Of a DNA stretch of 64,000 nucleotides, positions 10,297 to 19,280 are shown piece after piece. The position numbers and the translations under genes are program-made. The notes beneath the pieces were generated by a model. It saw only the letters and a list, made by a program, of their open reading frames with translations, was not told the origin of the DNA and ran no database searches. The DNA comes from Jeotgalibaca arthritidis (GTDB taxonomy: Bacteria; Bacillota; Bacilli; Lactobacillales; Aerococcaceae), in NCBI RefSeq assembly GCF_011100465.1, contig NZ_CP049740.1, positions 1,914,001-1,978,000 on the forward strand, written 5' to 3'. Positions within the stretch are counted from its first letter, which is position 1. Each line of letters opens with the position of its first letter.

Positions 10297-11556
10297 TTGC
10301 AACAAGTAAACCAATCAATAAGCCACTCCATCAAGCAAAAACTAGCGAATTTTAATTGGAACTTATTGATTCCTTACCTTATTTTGTTAGGTATGGGCGT
10401 TTTTATGGTATATAGTTCAAGCAGTTATTTTGCCATGACACAATTTAACAATTCGGAGCATTTCTTTCAACGTCAGTTGATGTATGCAATGATTAGCTTG
10501 ATTGTTGTCTTATTATTCTCCGTCGTTAATACCAAACTGTTAAAATCAATCGGTCTTATTAGTTCAGTTCTCTTTGTTTTACTATTTATGTTGATCTACT
10601 TAGTAACGTTTGGAGTTGATCCGATTAATGGAGCGAGCGCGTGGATTGATTTCGGTCCGATTAATATTCAACCTTCTGAGTTTTTCAAGATTGCGATGAT
10701 CTTGTATTTAGCTATCTTTCTATCTAATAATCAACGTAAGTTGGCTAATATTGGTCGAGTTTATGATGGTCCTGCTAAAGAGAACGGTAAAAAAAGAGGG
10801 ATTATTTCCCAAATTTTTACAGTAGTTAAAAAGCCTATTCTTTGCTTAGGGCTGTTTATTGGTTTGATCCTTATTCAACCAGACTTAGGTGGGGTGATTA
10901 TTCTCCTGAGTATTTGTGTGGTCATGATTTTATTGAGTGGTGTGCCCTTTAAAATAAGTTTATCAACGTTTGGAATTGCTGGCGTAGCCTACAGTGTGTT
11001 TATTTTATTTATTCAACTAGTAGGCACCATTCCATTTATACCCTCGTATATGTTGAATCGCTTCACTGCGTATTTAGATCCTTTTGGAGATGTACAAAAT
11101 TCTTCCTTTCAGTTGGTCAATTCTTTCTATGCGCTGGCAAGGGGAGGATTGTTTGGAGTAGGGATCGGTGAAAGTATCCAGAAATCGGGCTATTTGCCAG
11201 AATCCTACACAGACTTTATTATTCCAATCATGGGAGAAGAGATTGGGCTTGTCGGAGTCGTCTTTATTTTAGCTATTTTCTTCTACTTCGTTTATGTTAT
11301 TTTCCGGACAAGTTTACAAGTGACAGACTCATTTGGCCAATTGGTTTATATCGGTATAGCAGCCATGTTTTTAATTCAAGGTTCCATTAACTTAGGTGGA
11401 GCCGTTGGTATTATGCCATTAACGGGTGTGACCTTCCCGTTTATTAGTTACGGTGGGTCAAGTATGTTAGTGTCATCTATTGCCGTTGGAATTATGAATA
11501 ACCTTTTCATTAATCAACGACTAAATCAGCATATTTTAGAAAAGGAAGCCAATTAG
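10297..11556 (+). CDS. ftsW: Septal peptidoglycan polymerase FtsW (SEDS family)
   Basis: FtsW is the multi-pass SEDS glycosyltransferase that polymerises septal peptidoglycan with a class B PBP. The 419-residue protein has about ten membrane segments, the motif NGASAWIDFGPINIQPSEF, and the C-terminal PLTGVTFPFISYGGSS signature. RodA is the alternative. Position next to ylaN, as in B. subtilis, favours FtsW. The start is TTG, two bases after the ylaN stop, with an AAGGGGG site inside the end of ylaN, so translation is probably coupled. The terminator overlaps its own stop codon. Confidence 0.92.
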   Translation: MQQVNQSISHSIKQKLANFNWNLLIPYLILLGMGVFMVYSSSSYFAMTQFNNSEHFFQRQLMYAMISLIVVLLFSVVNTKLLKSIGLISSVLFVLLFMLIYLVTFGVDPINGASAWIDFGPINIQPSEFFKIAMILYLAIFLSNNQRKLANIGRVYDGPAKENGKKRGIISQIFTVVKKPILCLGLFIGLILIQPDLGGVIILLSICVVMILLSGVPFKISLSTFGIAGVAYSVFILFIQLVGTIPFIPSYMLNRFTAYLDPFGDVQNSSFQLVNSFYALARGGLFGVGIGESIQKSGYLPESYTDFIIPIMGEEIGLVGVVFILAIFFYFVYVIFRTSLQVTDSFGQLVYIGIAAMFLIQGSINLGGAVGIMPLTGVTFPFISYGGSSMLVSSIAVGIMNNLFINQRLNQHILEKEAN

Positions 11557-11568
11557 CGCTTCCTTTTT
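11541..11568 (+). terminator. Terminator overlapping the ftsW stop codon
   Basis: AAAGGAAGC (11541-11549) pairs with GCTTCCTTT (11558-11566). The TAG stop at 11554-11556 lies in the loop. Confidence 0.8.
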
Positions 11569-11617
11569 GGTAAAATAAAACTTATATAAGAAAGACGGTT
11601 AGAAATGGACGGGTGTT

Positions 11618-12646
11618 ATGATTAAACAATTTATTGCATCATTGTTATTTTTTTTATTGGCGCTCTACTATATACCGATTTTCATGTCTTCACCTGACTA
11701 TAGCCAACCTAAAATTGAAACAAATCAACAAACTATGTCGCTTGAAATAGATGGTGTTTACCCATTACCAGTAAGCGGCTATGAACATTACCTTGGACAA
11801 TCGGTAGCTGATTACCAAAGTCGCTATGGCGATCCTGAACACATGATAACGTCCGAACAAGACCCACAGACAAGTTGGTGGTCTTATCTGGAAAACAGTC
11901 ATGAATATGTTCAAATAGAAGTTAACAATCAAGAGATTCAATCCATATTTGTTTTAGGTGATGCGATTAATACGGGGTCATTGAAAATTGGGATGAGCCG
12001 AGAAAATGTGTTAGATGAAACGCAATTAGGCGAACAATTTATGTTTAGTCACAGTGACCGAATGTATCGACTGACGTTATCTAAGAGAAATATGAAACTC
12101 TTCCCATTAGTTGAATTTGATAACCAATCATTTGCTATTCTTTATTTTTATCCTGATTGTGATGAAATTTATGCAATCCGTTATTTGACTTATGAAAAGA
12201 TATTAGGATTAAATTATTATTTCATTGAAGAAATGAATAGTGACGAAGAGGGGATTTCAATCAAAAATAGAAACAGACTAGCGAATGATCAGATTAACCA
12301 AGCTATGCTCGAAGAGTATATCAATGTGCTACGCTTAAATGCTAATTTGGCCCCTTATCCTCACATTGATGAGGGACGATCGATCGTAAACGACTTGTTA
12401 AGAGACGACACGATTGACTTCCAAAGCTATAAAGAACTAACGTCTTACAGACATCCTGAATTTCCAGATCAAGCATTTAAGCTTAAATATATGAGTGGAA
12501 CACAAGTTTATGACCCAGCTATGAAATTTGGCTTGTTTTATTCAACTAAAGAAAATCAACGAATTGTCCTTAATGAAAATAATCAAGATATGAGTATCGC
12601 GATAGAGGATGATAATCTACTCTTATTTGTAAATGAATCGAAATAA
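11618..12646 (+). CDS. Membrane-anchored protein with CAP-associated N-terminal domain (YlbC-like)
   Basis: A 342-residue protein with one N-terminal membrane segment (about residues 5-25) and an extracellular region. Residues about 55-180 fit the CAP-associated domain of Bacillus YlbC (GQSVADYQSRYGDPE, repeated later as GSLKIGMSRENV). YlbC itself ends in a cysteine-rich-secretory (CAP) domain. Here the C-terminal third (about 220-342) keeps only faint traces such as YINVLRLNANLAPY and lacks the usual conserved His/Glu residues. The CAP domain therefore appears degenerate or replaced. The gene stands before ylbF-ylbG, as ylbC does in B. subtilis. Function unknown; a cell-envelope role is inference. 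Confidence 0.7.
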   Translation: MIKQFIASLLFFLLALYYIPIFMSSPDYSQPKIETNQQTMSLEIDGVYPLPVSGYEHYLGQSVADYQSRYGDPEHMITSEQDPQTSWWSYLENSHEYVQIEVNNQEIQSIFVLGDAINTGSLKIGMSRENVLDETQLGEQFMFSHSDRMYRLTLSKRNMKLFPLVEFDNQSFAILYFYPDCDEIYAIRYLTYEKILGLNYYFIEEMNSDEEGISIKNRNRLANDQINQAMLEEYINVLRLNANLAPYPHIDEGRSIVNDLLRDDTIDFQSYKELTSYRHPEFPDQAFKLKYMSGTQVYDPAMKFGLFYSTKENQRIVLNENNQDMSIAIEDDNLLLFVNESK

Positions 12647-12660
12647 GAAAGGTGATTGAG

Positions 12661-13113
12661 ATGATTTATGACGAAGCTTTATTAGCTTTGGAAGATCAAT
12701 GTGATCAATTGATTATTCGAATTTTAGAAAGCGAGGCAATGGTAGGTTATTTAGAAGCCAAGCAAAGAATCGAATCATCTGAAGAAGCACAACTTAAAAT
12801 TGAACAATTTAAACGCAAGCAAGAACAATTTGAACTGATAGAACCTTATGGTGAATATGCACCGGACTTTTTAAGCTACCGCCAGCAATTATATCAAGCT
12901 AAGCGAGAAATGGACTTAGATGAAGTCGTCTATGAGTTTCGTATTGCAGAGCGGCAACTACAAGTCCAATTGGATTTGATTGCTGATAAACTAGCAAAAT
13001 CAGTTTCTACAAATATTCTAGTGTCCGCAGGTGATGCGTTCTCGCTATCATTAATCGGCCTGCCAACAGCTTGTGAAATTCATTTAGGAAAGAGGAAAGA
13101 CATTGAACTTTGA
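12661..13113 (+). CDS. ylbF: YlbF/YmcA family protein
   Basis: A mostly helical 150-residue protein of the YlbF/YmcA family. In B. subtilis, YlbF forms the Ric complex with YmcA and YaaT, which assists RNase Y mRNA processing, competence and biofilm development. The helical region with YLEAKQRI and QFKRKQEQFE around residues 30-65 is typical. I choose ATG 12661, eight bases after an AAAGG site. An in-frame GTG nine bases upstream overlaps that site. It overlaps the next gene ylbG by 11 bases. Confidence 0.85.
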   Translation: MIYDEALLALEDQCDQLIIRILESEAMVGYLEAKQRIESSEEAQLKIEQFKRKQEQFELIEPYGEYAPDFLSYRQQLYQAKREMDLDEVVYEFRIAERQLQVQLDLIADKLAKSVSTNILVSAGDAFSLSLIGLPTACEIHLGKRKDIEL

Positions 13114-13378
13114 ACTAAGGAAACGTCAAGGCATCATCGTATGGGTTTACACCTTACGTCAAATTAAAAACTTAAAGCGTATTGGCTACATTCACTATGT
13201 ATCAAGCCGCCTTAAATATATTGTTATGTATGTGGATCAAATAGAAGTATCGGATACAGTTGATCGATTAAACAGTTTACACTATGTGCGTAAAGTAGAG
13301 ATTTCGCATCGACCAGAAATTGATATGACATTTGAACACGCACTTGAAGGCAATCAGGAAGAGAAAGTAGAAGGTTAA
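13103..13378 (+). CDS. ylbG: UPF0298 family protein YlbG
   Basis: A 91-residue member of UPF0298. The N-terminal QGIIVWVYTLRQIKNLKRIG and the central YVMYVD-like strand fit the family. The function is unknown. The start is TTG, overlapping the end of ylbF, with an AAGAGG-type site upstream. rsmD follows after 10 bases. Order ylbF-ylbG-rsmD-coaD equals that of B. subtilis. Confidence 0.85.
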   Translation: MNFELRKRQGIIVWVYTLRQIKNLKRIGYIHYVSSRLKYIVMYVDQIEVSDTVDRLNSLHYVRKVEISHRPEIDMTFEHALEGNQEEKVEG

Positions 13379-13388
13379 GGGGAACTTT

Positions 13389-13946
13389 ATGAGAGTAGTA
13401 GCAGGTGAATATAAAGGAAGACATTTAAAGGCTGTTCCAGGTGATTCAACACGACCGACAACCGATAAAGTAAAGGAATCTATGTTCAATATTATTGGGC
13501 CTTACTTTGCTGGTGGGAGTTGTTTAGACATGTTTGCTGGGAGTGGTGGACTTGCTATTGAAGCTGTATCACGTGGCATTGACCATGCCTTCTTGTCTGA
13601 GAAAAATAGAAAAGCCCAAGACGTTATCCGTACTAATATTGAAATAACAAAAGAGCAAGATAAGTTTACGGTCTTAGCCGGTGATTCTAGACGAAATGTT
13701 GTGAAGTTAGCTAGTCAACAAGACAATCTAACGTTTCGTTTAGTGTTCATTGATCCTCCTTATCAAGCAGAAAAAACAGAAGAAGATATTTTATTGCTTG
13801 TTAAAGAAGGGTTAGTCGACGACCGTACTACCTTTGTTTGTGAAATGGATAAACATACTCAATTAACTGATCAAATTGCCGGTTATCAAAAAATAAAACG
13901 GGTAGAATATGGCACCATTGCGATAGAAATATTTGAAGCATTATAG
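13389..13946 (+). CDS. rsmD: 16S rRNA (guanine966-N2)-methyltransferase RsmD
   Basis: RsmD methylates G966 of 16S rRNA with S-adenosylmethionine. The 185 residues contain the N-terminal RVVAGEYKGRHL, the SAM motif LDMFAGSGGLAIEA, and the amino-methyltransferase catalytic motif DPPY (122-125). The ATG follows AAGGGGA. coaD follows ten bases after the stop codon, behind an AGGAGG site that overlaps the end of rsmD. Confidence 0.93.
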   Translation: MRVVAGEYKGRHLKAVPGDSTRPTTDKVKESMFNIIGPYFAGGSCLDMFAGSGGLAIEAVSRGIDHAFLSEKNRKAQDVIRTNIEITKEQDKFTVLAGDSRRNVVKLASQQDNLTFRLVFIDPPYQAEKTEEDILLLVKEGLVDDRTTFVCEMDKHTQLTDQIAGYQKIKRVEYGTIAIEIFEAL

Positions 13947-13956
13947 GAGGGATAGT

Positions 13957-14442
13957 TTGAAGAAAGTCGCTTTATTTGCGGGTAGCTTTGATCCACTAAC
14001 GAATGGGCACATTGATACCATTCAAAGAGGCTTACGCGTCTTTGATGAAATTATTGTAGCAGTTTCAACAAATACATCTAAAAAATCCTTGTTTAATGGT
14101 GAAGAACGCTTTGAATTGATTCAGTCTGTTCTAAAGGATTTAACCTCTGTAAAAGTTGTGAAGCATAGCGGTGGCTTAACGGTTGATATGGCAAAGGACT
14201 ATCACTGTCATGCCTTATTAAGAGGAGTCCGCAATGTTAAGGACTTTGAATATGAAGAGAGCATTGCTCTGTTGAATAAAACCCAGCATCCAGAACTTGA
14301 AACAGTTATTCTGATGGCATCAGCTGAATATCGCTTTTTAAGTTCAAGTTTGATAAAAGAAGTCGCTATGTTTGGCGGAGATGTTTCGAAACTCCTTCCG
14401 CCAGCCATTAATCAAGCTGTTATTGAAAAATACAAGCAGTAA
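13957..14442 (+). CDS. coaD: Phosphopantetheine adenylyltransferase
   Basis: CoaD makes dephospho-CoA from 4'-phosphopantetheine and ATP, the penultimate step of CoA synthesis. The nucleotidyltransferase motif GSFDPLTNGH is at the N-terminus, followed by LRGVRN and the C-terminal SSSLIKEVA. I choose TTG 13957 because it is seven bases after AGGAGG and gives the standard 161-residue protein. An in-frame ATG 24 bases upstream has no such site. Confidence 0.93.
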   Translation: MKKVALFAGSFDPLTNGHIDTIQRGLRVFDEIIVAVSTNTSKKSLFNGEERFELIQSVLKDLTSVKVVKHSGGLTVDMAKDYHCHALLRGVRNVKDFEYEESIALLNKTQHPELETVILMASAEYRFLSSSLIKEVAMFGGDVSKLLPPAINQAVIEKYKQ

Positions 14443-14448
14443 AATAGC

Positions 14449-14487
14449 AAGAGCCCGAAATTTATGAAAAATTTCGGGCTCTTTTTT
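14449..14487 (+). terminator. Terminator of the ylbF-coaD cluster
   Basis: AAGAGCCCGAAAT (14449-14461) pairs perfectly with ATTTCGGGCTCTT (14471-14483) and is followed by TTTT. Confidence 0.93.
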
Positions 14488-14590
14488 GACTGTAAAAGTA
14501 AGACGAGGAAGTTCAGGAGTAAATGATCATCTGAAGTTCCATAAGAGACGATAAAAGATTTTGAAATAAAAAAACGGAAATTAATTCTTT

Positions 14591-14598
14591 TGCGGATA
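14591..14598 (+). promoter_or_regulatory. Possible ComX/SigH-type cin-box before comEA
   Basis: TGCGGATA matches the late-competence -10 box TNCGAATA at all but one defined position. It follows a T-rich stretch and lies about 24 bases before comEA. Such an 8-base match could be chance. Confidence 0.3.
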
Positions 14599-14621
14599 TT
14601 ATTAGTAGAGGAGGAATAAAC

Positions 14622-15284
14622 ATGAGAGCAGTTAAAGGGTGGCTGATAGACAATAAATGGTTATTGCTAGTTGTTCTCTTGGTCGTGCAATCATTATTTT
14701 TAATGATGCAATGGATTTTTCCAAAGTCTGATAAGGAGGAGAGTGATGAAGCAGATTTGTCCAGTTTATTACTAGAAACGCCTATGGTTGAAAGTTGGGA
14801 AGAGGAAGCACCAGAATCACTAGAAGAAAGTCATACCATTTGGATTGTTGATATTAAAGGAGCTGTTCAACGTCCGGGTATCTACCAAGTTAACCAAGAG
14901 ATGCGGATTTATGACGCCATCCAATTGGCTGGTGGCTTAACAGATGGCGCAGTTACCAAACACCTTAATTTTGCCCAGCACTTAAGTGATCAAATGCTGA
15001 TATATGTGCCATTAGAAGGAGAAGAAGTTGACTTAGCGACAGTTACAACGGATTCTACGCCCGGTCAATCTCAAAAACAAAGCAGTAAAATTAATATTAA
15101 TACGGCGGATGCCATCCAACTGCAAGAACTGAATGGTATCGGTCAAAAGAAAGCGGAAATGATTATTCAATATCGAGAGGATGTCGGCTTGTTTAGTAAA
15201 ATAGAAGATTTAATGAACGTTAGTGGTATAGGGAGTAAGACATTTGAAGCCATTGCTGACAAAATAACCATTTCAAACAACTAA
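14622..15284 (+). CDS. comEA: Competence DNA receptor ComEA
   Basis: ComEA is the membrane-anchored receptor that binds double-stranded DNA during natural transformation. The 220 residues comprise a cytosolic start, one membrane segment (about 12-32), an acidic spacer, an SLBB domain (about 72-125, with DIKGAVQRPGIYQV), and two C-terminal helix-hairpin-helix motifs (about 155-218, with NINTADAIQLQELNGIGQKK). Length and order are typical for Firmicutes. AGAGGAGG precedes the ATG. It heads the comEA-comEB-comEC cluster. An imperfect GGAAGTTCAG hairpin at 14507-14540 precedes it. Confidence 0.93.
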   Translation: MRAVKGWLIDNKWLLLVVLLVVQSLFLMMQWIFPKSDKEESDEADLSSLLLETPMVESWEEEAPESLEESHTIWIVDIKGAVQRPGIYQVNQEMRIYDAIQLAGGLTDGAVTKHLNFAQHLSDQMLIYVPLEGEEVDLATVTTDSTPGQSQKQSSKININTADAIQLQELNGIGQKKAEMIIQYREDVGLFSKIEDLMNVSGIGSKTFEAIADKITISNN

Positions 15285-15344
15285 AAAACATCTGTTAAAG
15301 TAGGCTGAATAGTGTATGATAACATGTAAAAGGAGTGGTCATTG

Positions 15345-15860
15345 ATGCAAGAAAGAATTCCATGGAATCAATATTTTATGGCACAGGCGGTCTTATTATC
15401 TTTAAGAAGTACATGTAAACGATTGGAAGTTGGCGCAACGATTGTCCGCGATAAGCGAATTATTGCTGGCGGTTATAATGGGTCAGTATCAGGTGATGTT
15501 CATTGTATTGATGACGGTTGCTATATCGTTAATGGACATTGTTTAAGAACGATTCATGCTGAAATGAATGCTATTTTGCAATGTGCAAAGCTAGGCGTTC
15601 AAACAGATGGCGCTGAAATTTATGTAACCCATTTTCCATGTCTGCAATGTATGAAGATGCTCTTGCAAGCGGGTATTAAAAAAGTTTACTATCTTGAAGA
15701 TTATCGGAATGATCCCTACGCTATTCATTTGCTTGAAGAGATGGCTATACCATATGAAAAAGTATCATTAGATCCAAGCTATTTTACAACGCTTGTTAAA
15801 CCGACCCATTCGAATCATGAATCGGTGGGGGAGAAAGATGGCAATCACAACTGCTGTTAA
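15345..15860 (+). CDS. comEB: ComE operon protein 2, dCMP deaminase family
   Basis: A zinc-dependent deoxycytidylate/cytidine deaminase-family protein that accompanies ComEA and ComEC in Bacillus-type operons. The catalytic zinc motif is complete: HAE at residues 71-73 and PCLQC with C99 and C102. The probable reaction is dCMP to dUMP. It is not needed for transformation in B. subtilis. I choose ATG 15345, nine bases after AGGAG; a TTG directly before it is possible. Its end overlaps comEC by 23 bases. Confidence 0.88.
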   Translation: MQERIPWNQYFMAQAVLLSLRSTCKRLEVGATIVRDKRIIAGGYNGSVSGDVHCIDDGCYIVNGHCLRTIHAEMNAILQCAKLGVQTDGAEIYVTHFPCLQCMKMLLQAGIKKVYYLEDYRNDPYAIHLLEEMAIPYEKVSLDPSYFTTLVKPTHSNHESVGEKDGNHNCC

Positions 15861-18192
15861 ACAGTTTAAAGAACGTTTTAAAATCATTAAAGGCTATTAT
15901 AGTTTCTTTGCTCTATTTTCAATCAACCTCATTCTACTCATTTTGCTACCCGAAAATGGCTATGTCTGGGGTCTTTTTTGTTTTTTACTATTAAGACTTA
16001 TTAGCTTTAAAGAACCGGCATTTTTAATAGTGGCTCTCGTCATTGCTACAGTGACACTAGGCGTAACGATATGGCATGTAAAAGACAATCACACGCAGTT
16101 AGACGAGGCAATGACGTCGGGCACATTCTATTTGAACCCCGAGTCCTATAAGGTTGATGGGAATTTACTTAGTGGAACCGTTGAATTGCAATTAGCTGAT
16201 AAAAACGAATGCTTAGCCTTTTACTATCAAATCCCTTCAGAAGAAGAAAAGAAGCAGTGGGAATCCCTAACTTATCCCATTTCCTTTTCTGCCTCAATGC
16301 AGTTAAAAGAACCATCTGTTGCTCGAAACGCTCATCAATTCAATTATAAAACATATTTATTTAGGCGAAAAATTCACTGGACTGCTAGCTTAAGTGAGTT
16401 TCAACAGATTGCTAAAGATGAACGTATAGCGACTGTTTTTAGTCGACTCAGACTCAACATCATCCATGCCGTTAAACATAAACTGGCTGATGGTAAGACG
16501 ACTGACTACTTATTGGCAATTTTGTTTAATGTGACGGACGATATTGATAGTCAGGCGATGGCAGATTATCAAAAGATAGGGGTTATTCATTTATTTTCAA
16601 TATCAGGGATGCATATTCATTTTTTAATCCAGCTGCTGCGTTATGTGTTGTTGCGATTGGGCATTAGTAGAGAGACAACTGTTCCGATCTTACTCCTTAG
16701 TATTTTGTTTTATGGACTAGTCGTTGGCTACGGTGTGGGGATTTTTCGTGCAATTGTAACGAACGGCCTATTACTAATCGCTCAAATCTTAAGAAAAGAT
16801 TTTCAGCCACTGGATGCTTTCGCATGGACTCTTTTATTGGCGATTTGGATAAATCCTTATGTGGTCTTTTCGCTTGCGTTTCAACTGAGTTATAGTTTGT
16901 CGGCAGTTTTATATGTCCTATCTAAACGGCTAAATGACCATTCTATTCGACTTTTAAATGATTTGTTTTTATCGTTTTTGATGACAACAGTATCCTTTTT
17001 ATTTTTAAGTTACCATTATTTTGAGGTGAGTTGGATAGGGCTGTTTGTGAATATTGTGTTTTCCTTTATTTTTTCTGTCTGCTTTTTCCCGTTGTTTTGG
17101 TTGATTACCTTACTGATTAGCGTGAATGTTCCTATCACGTTTTATCAGCTATTAATTACAGCTCTAGATCGAGCCATTGAGGCGGTCGAAAGGGTGACTC
17201 ACTTCTTAGCTAGTTATAATGGTTTTTCGGTTGTAACGGGACGGCCTTATCACGTTTTTTATTTTCTAGTCGCGATAGCTATTCTAGTCTTTTTAATAGC
17301 AAAAGAACGGCAACAGCTGGTTTCAAATTCGACCATCCTATTGCTGGCGACAATGCTCATTTTTTATGTGTCACCCTACTTAACCCACTATGGACAGCTC
17401 ATCATGCTAGATGTGGGGCAAGGGGACGCCTTTCTTTTGATTAGTCCCTTTTATCGTAGTTGTGTGCTGATTGACACTGGTGGGAAACTATCATTTGGAA
17501 GGGACGAAAAATGGCAAGAAAGGACAAACCAGACAAGCCACGCTAAGCAGTTAACAGCTTCGATTAAAGCGCAAGGTGTTAGAAAGTTGGATGCTCTTAT
17601 TTTGACGCATAGCGATATTGATCATATTGGCAATCTCGTTTTTTTATCAGAACAATTAGCGATTGACCACATTTACTATGCTGATGGAATGGCAAAAGAT
17701 GCTTACTTTCTATCGCTGTTGGAGGAGATAGATAAGTCTATTACGCGATCCGAGCTGAAAGCAGGCGATAATATTCAATTGAATGGTTTTAACTTTCATG
17801 TTTTAGCACCTTACGGACAAGGTAAGGGCGAAAATAATGATTCCTTAGTTTTGTTCAGTCGAATTGGTGGGCTGGATTGGCTCTTTACGGGTGATTTAGA
17901 AAAAGAAGGAGAGACAGTCTTGTTGAACACCTATCCTAACTTAAACGTAGATGTTTTAAAAGTAGGCCATCATGGCAGCAAAACATCAACGACCGATGCC
18001 TTTATCAATCAACTATCTCCTCAGCTTGCCTTTGTATCAGTCGGCGAAAATAATCATTACGGACACCCACATGCTGATGTGATTGATCGTTTAACAAAAA
18101 AAGAGATCTCTGTATTTCGGACTGATCGTGACGGAGCTGTTCATTTTTCCTATACTTCAGATAAGAAAGGCATCAAGATTATGGTACAATAA
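15838..18192 (+). CDS. comEC: DNA internalisation channel ComEC/Rec2
   Basis: ComEC is the polytopic channel that moves single-stranded transforming DNA across the membrane. The 784 residues have an N-terminal membrane pair and an OB-like DUF4131 region. A central competence domain follows with many membrane segments (about 200-500; HLFSISGMHIHFL is the typical motif). The C-terminal metallo-beta-lactamase-like domain has the metal motif THSDIDH (590-596) and later KVGHHGSKTS. The protein is full length with no frameshift. I choose ATG 15838 after GGTGGGGGAG. The intact comEA/comEC pair means the uptake machinery encoded here could work. Confidence 0.93.
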   Translation: MAITTAVKQFKERFKIIKGYYSFFALFSINLILLILLPENGYVWGLFCFLLLRLISFKEPAFLIVALVIATVTLGVTIWHVKDNHTQLDEAMTSGTFYLNPESYKVDGNLLSGTVELQLADKNECLAFYYQIPSEEEKKQWESLTYPISFSASMQLKEPSVARNAHQFNYKTYLFRRKIHWTASLSEFQQIAKDERIATVFSRLRLNIIHAVKHKLADGKTTDYLLAILFNVTDDIDSQAMADYQKIGVIHLFSISGMHIHFLIQLLRYVLLRLGISRETTVPILLLSILFYGLVVGYGVGIFRAIVTNGLLLIAQILRKDFQPLDAFAWTLLLAIWINPYVVFSLAFQLSYSLSAVLYVLSKRLNDHSIRLLNDLFLSFLMTTVSFLFLSYHYFEVSWIGLFVNIVFSFIFSVCFFPLFWLITLLISVNVPITFYQLLITALDRAIEAVERVTHFLASYNGFSVVTGRPYHVFYFLVAIAILVFLIAKERQQLVSNSTILLLATMLIFYVSPYLTHYGQLIMLDVGQGDAFLLISPFYRSCVLIDTGGKLSFGRDEKWQERTNQTSHAKQLTASIKAQGVRKLDALILTHSDIDHIGNLVFLSEQLAIDHIYYADGMAKDAYFLSLLEEIDKSITRSELKAGDNIQLNGFNFHVLAPYGQGKGENNDSLVLFSRIGGLDWLFTGDLEKEGETVLLNTYPNLNVDVLKVGHHGSKTSTTDAFINQLSPQLAFVSVGENNHYGHPHADVIDRLTKKEISVFRTDRDGAVHFSYTSDKKGIKIMVQ

Positions 18193-18211
18193 GAATAGAT
18201 AATTTTTTGGA

Positions 18212-19249
18212 ATGAGATGTGAGCAAATGACTTATGCAGCAGAAATAGCAAAAATAAAAAAAGGGCAATTCAGTCCCGTTTATCTTTTTTTAGGAACAGA
18301 AACCTACTTTATTCAAGAAGCGCGGAAGCTCTTATTAGAGCATGCCATGCCTGAAGAAGATCAAGATTTGAATGTGGGAACGTATAACTTAGATGAGGTA
18401 CCACTTAGCCATGCGTTAGAAGATGCGGAATCAATCCCTTTTTTTGGTGATCGCAGAGTGGTTATTGTCGACCAGCCCGTTTTTTTAACTGGTGAAAAAG
18501 CTAAGGCGGGGATAGAGCACGATACGGAGTGGTTGGAACGTTATTTAAATAATCCTTCTGACTCAACGATTCTTGTCTTTTTTGCAGCTTACGAGAAGTT
18601 AGACAATCGTAAGAAAATTAGTAAGCTCATTCAAAAAAAAGCGACTGTTGTTAGTGTGGCACCATTAAAGGAAGCAGAAGCTAGAAATTACTTGAACCAA
18701 GTCATTCAAAATGAAGGCTATCATATGGATCGTCAGAGCCTACAATTTTTCTTTGAAAGGATTGAAGACAATCTATCTAAGGGAATGGATGAGCTTCAGA
18801 AGTTATTTTTAGCAGCGATGACGGATAAAAAAATAACGAAACAGATGGTAGAAGACTTAGTGCCTCGAAATTTGGAGCAAAATATCTTTGATATTGTGAC
18901 CTATGTGTTGAAGAAAGATAGTCAAAAAGCGATTCAAACTTATCGTGATTTACTACTTCAAAAGGAAGAACCCATTAAGATTAATGCTATTTTACTTGGA
19001 CAGTTTCGCTTGTTAATTCAAGTTCGACTGCTGGCTAAGAAAGGCTACCAACAGCCTGATATTGCTAAAGTATTAAAAATTCATCCTTACCGGGTGAAGT
19101 TAGCGAGTGGGCAAATTCGAAATATGGATGAAAATCGTTTGCAAAAAGCCTATTTAGGCCTCGTAGAAGCAGAGAAGAAGATGAAGACGGGCGATGGATT
19201 AAAGGATATCCAGTTTGAATTATTTATGCTGAAATATGCTAACCAATAA
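18212..19249 (+). CDS. holA: DNA polymerase III delta subunit
   Basis: HolA is the clamp-loader subunit that opens the sliding clamp during replication. The 345-residue protein has the N-terminal KKGQFSPVYLFLGTETYFI segment and the overall delta architecture ending in a helical collar domain. It lacks an obvious strong ribosome-binding site. ATG 18212 and the in-frame ATG 18227 are both possible, the latter slightly better placed. It follows comEC by 20 bases, as in B. subtilis, and converges on rpsT across a shared terminator. Confidence 0.9.
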   Translation: MRCEQMTYAAEIAKIKKGQFSPVYLFLGTETYFIQEARKLLLEHAMPEEDQDLNVGTYNLDEVPLSHALEDAESIPFFGDRRVVIVDQPVFLTGEKAKAGIEHDTEWLERYLNNPSDSTILVFFAAYEKLDNRKKISKLIQKKATVVSVAPLKEAEARNYLNQVIQNEGYHMDRQSLQFFFERIEDNLSKGMDELQKLFLAAMTDKKITKQMVEDLVPRNLEQNIFDIVTYVLKKDSQKAIQTYRDLLLQKEEPIKINAILLGQFRLLIQVRLLAKKGYQQPDIAKVLKIHPYRVKLASGQIRNMDENRLQKAYLGLVEAEKKMKTGDGLKDIQFELFMLKYANQ

Positions 19250-19280
19250 AAAAACAGACCTAAGGGGGTCTGTTTTTTTA
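19248..19280. terminator. Bidirectional terminator between holA and rpsT
   Basis: AAAAACAGACC/GGTCTGTTTTT is flanked by A- and T-runs on both sides. It serves holA on the plus strand and rpsT on the minus strand. Confidence 0.92.
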
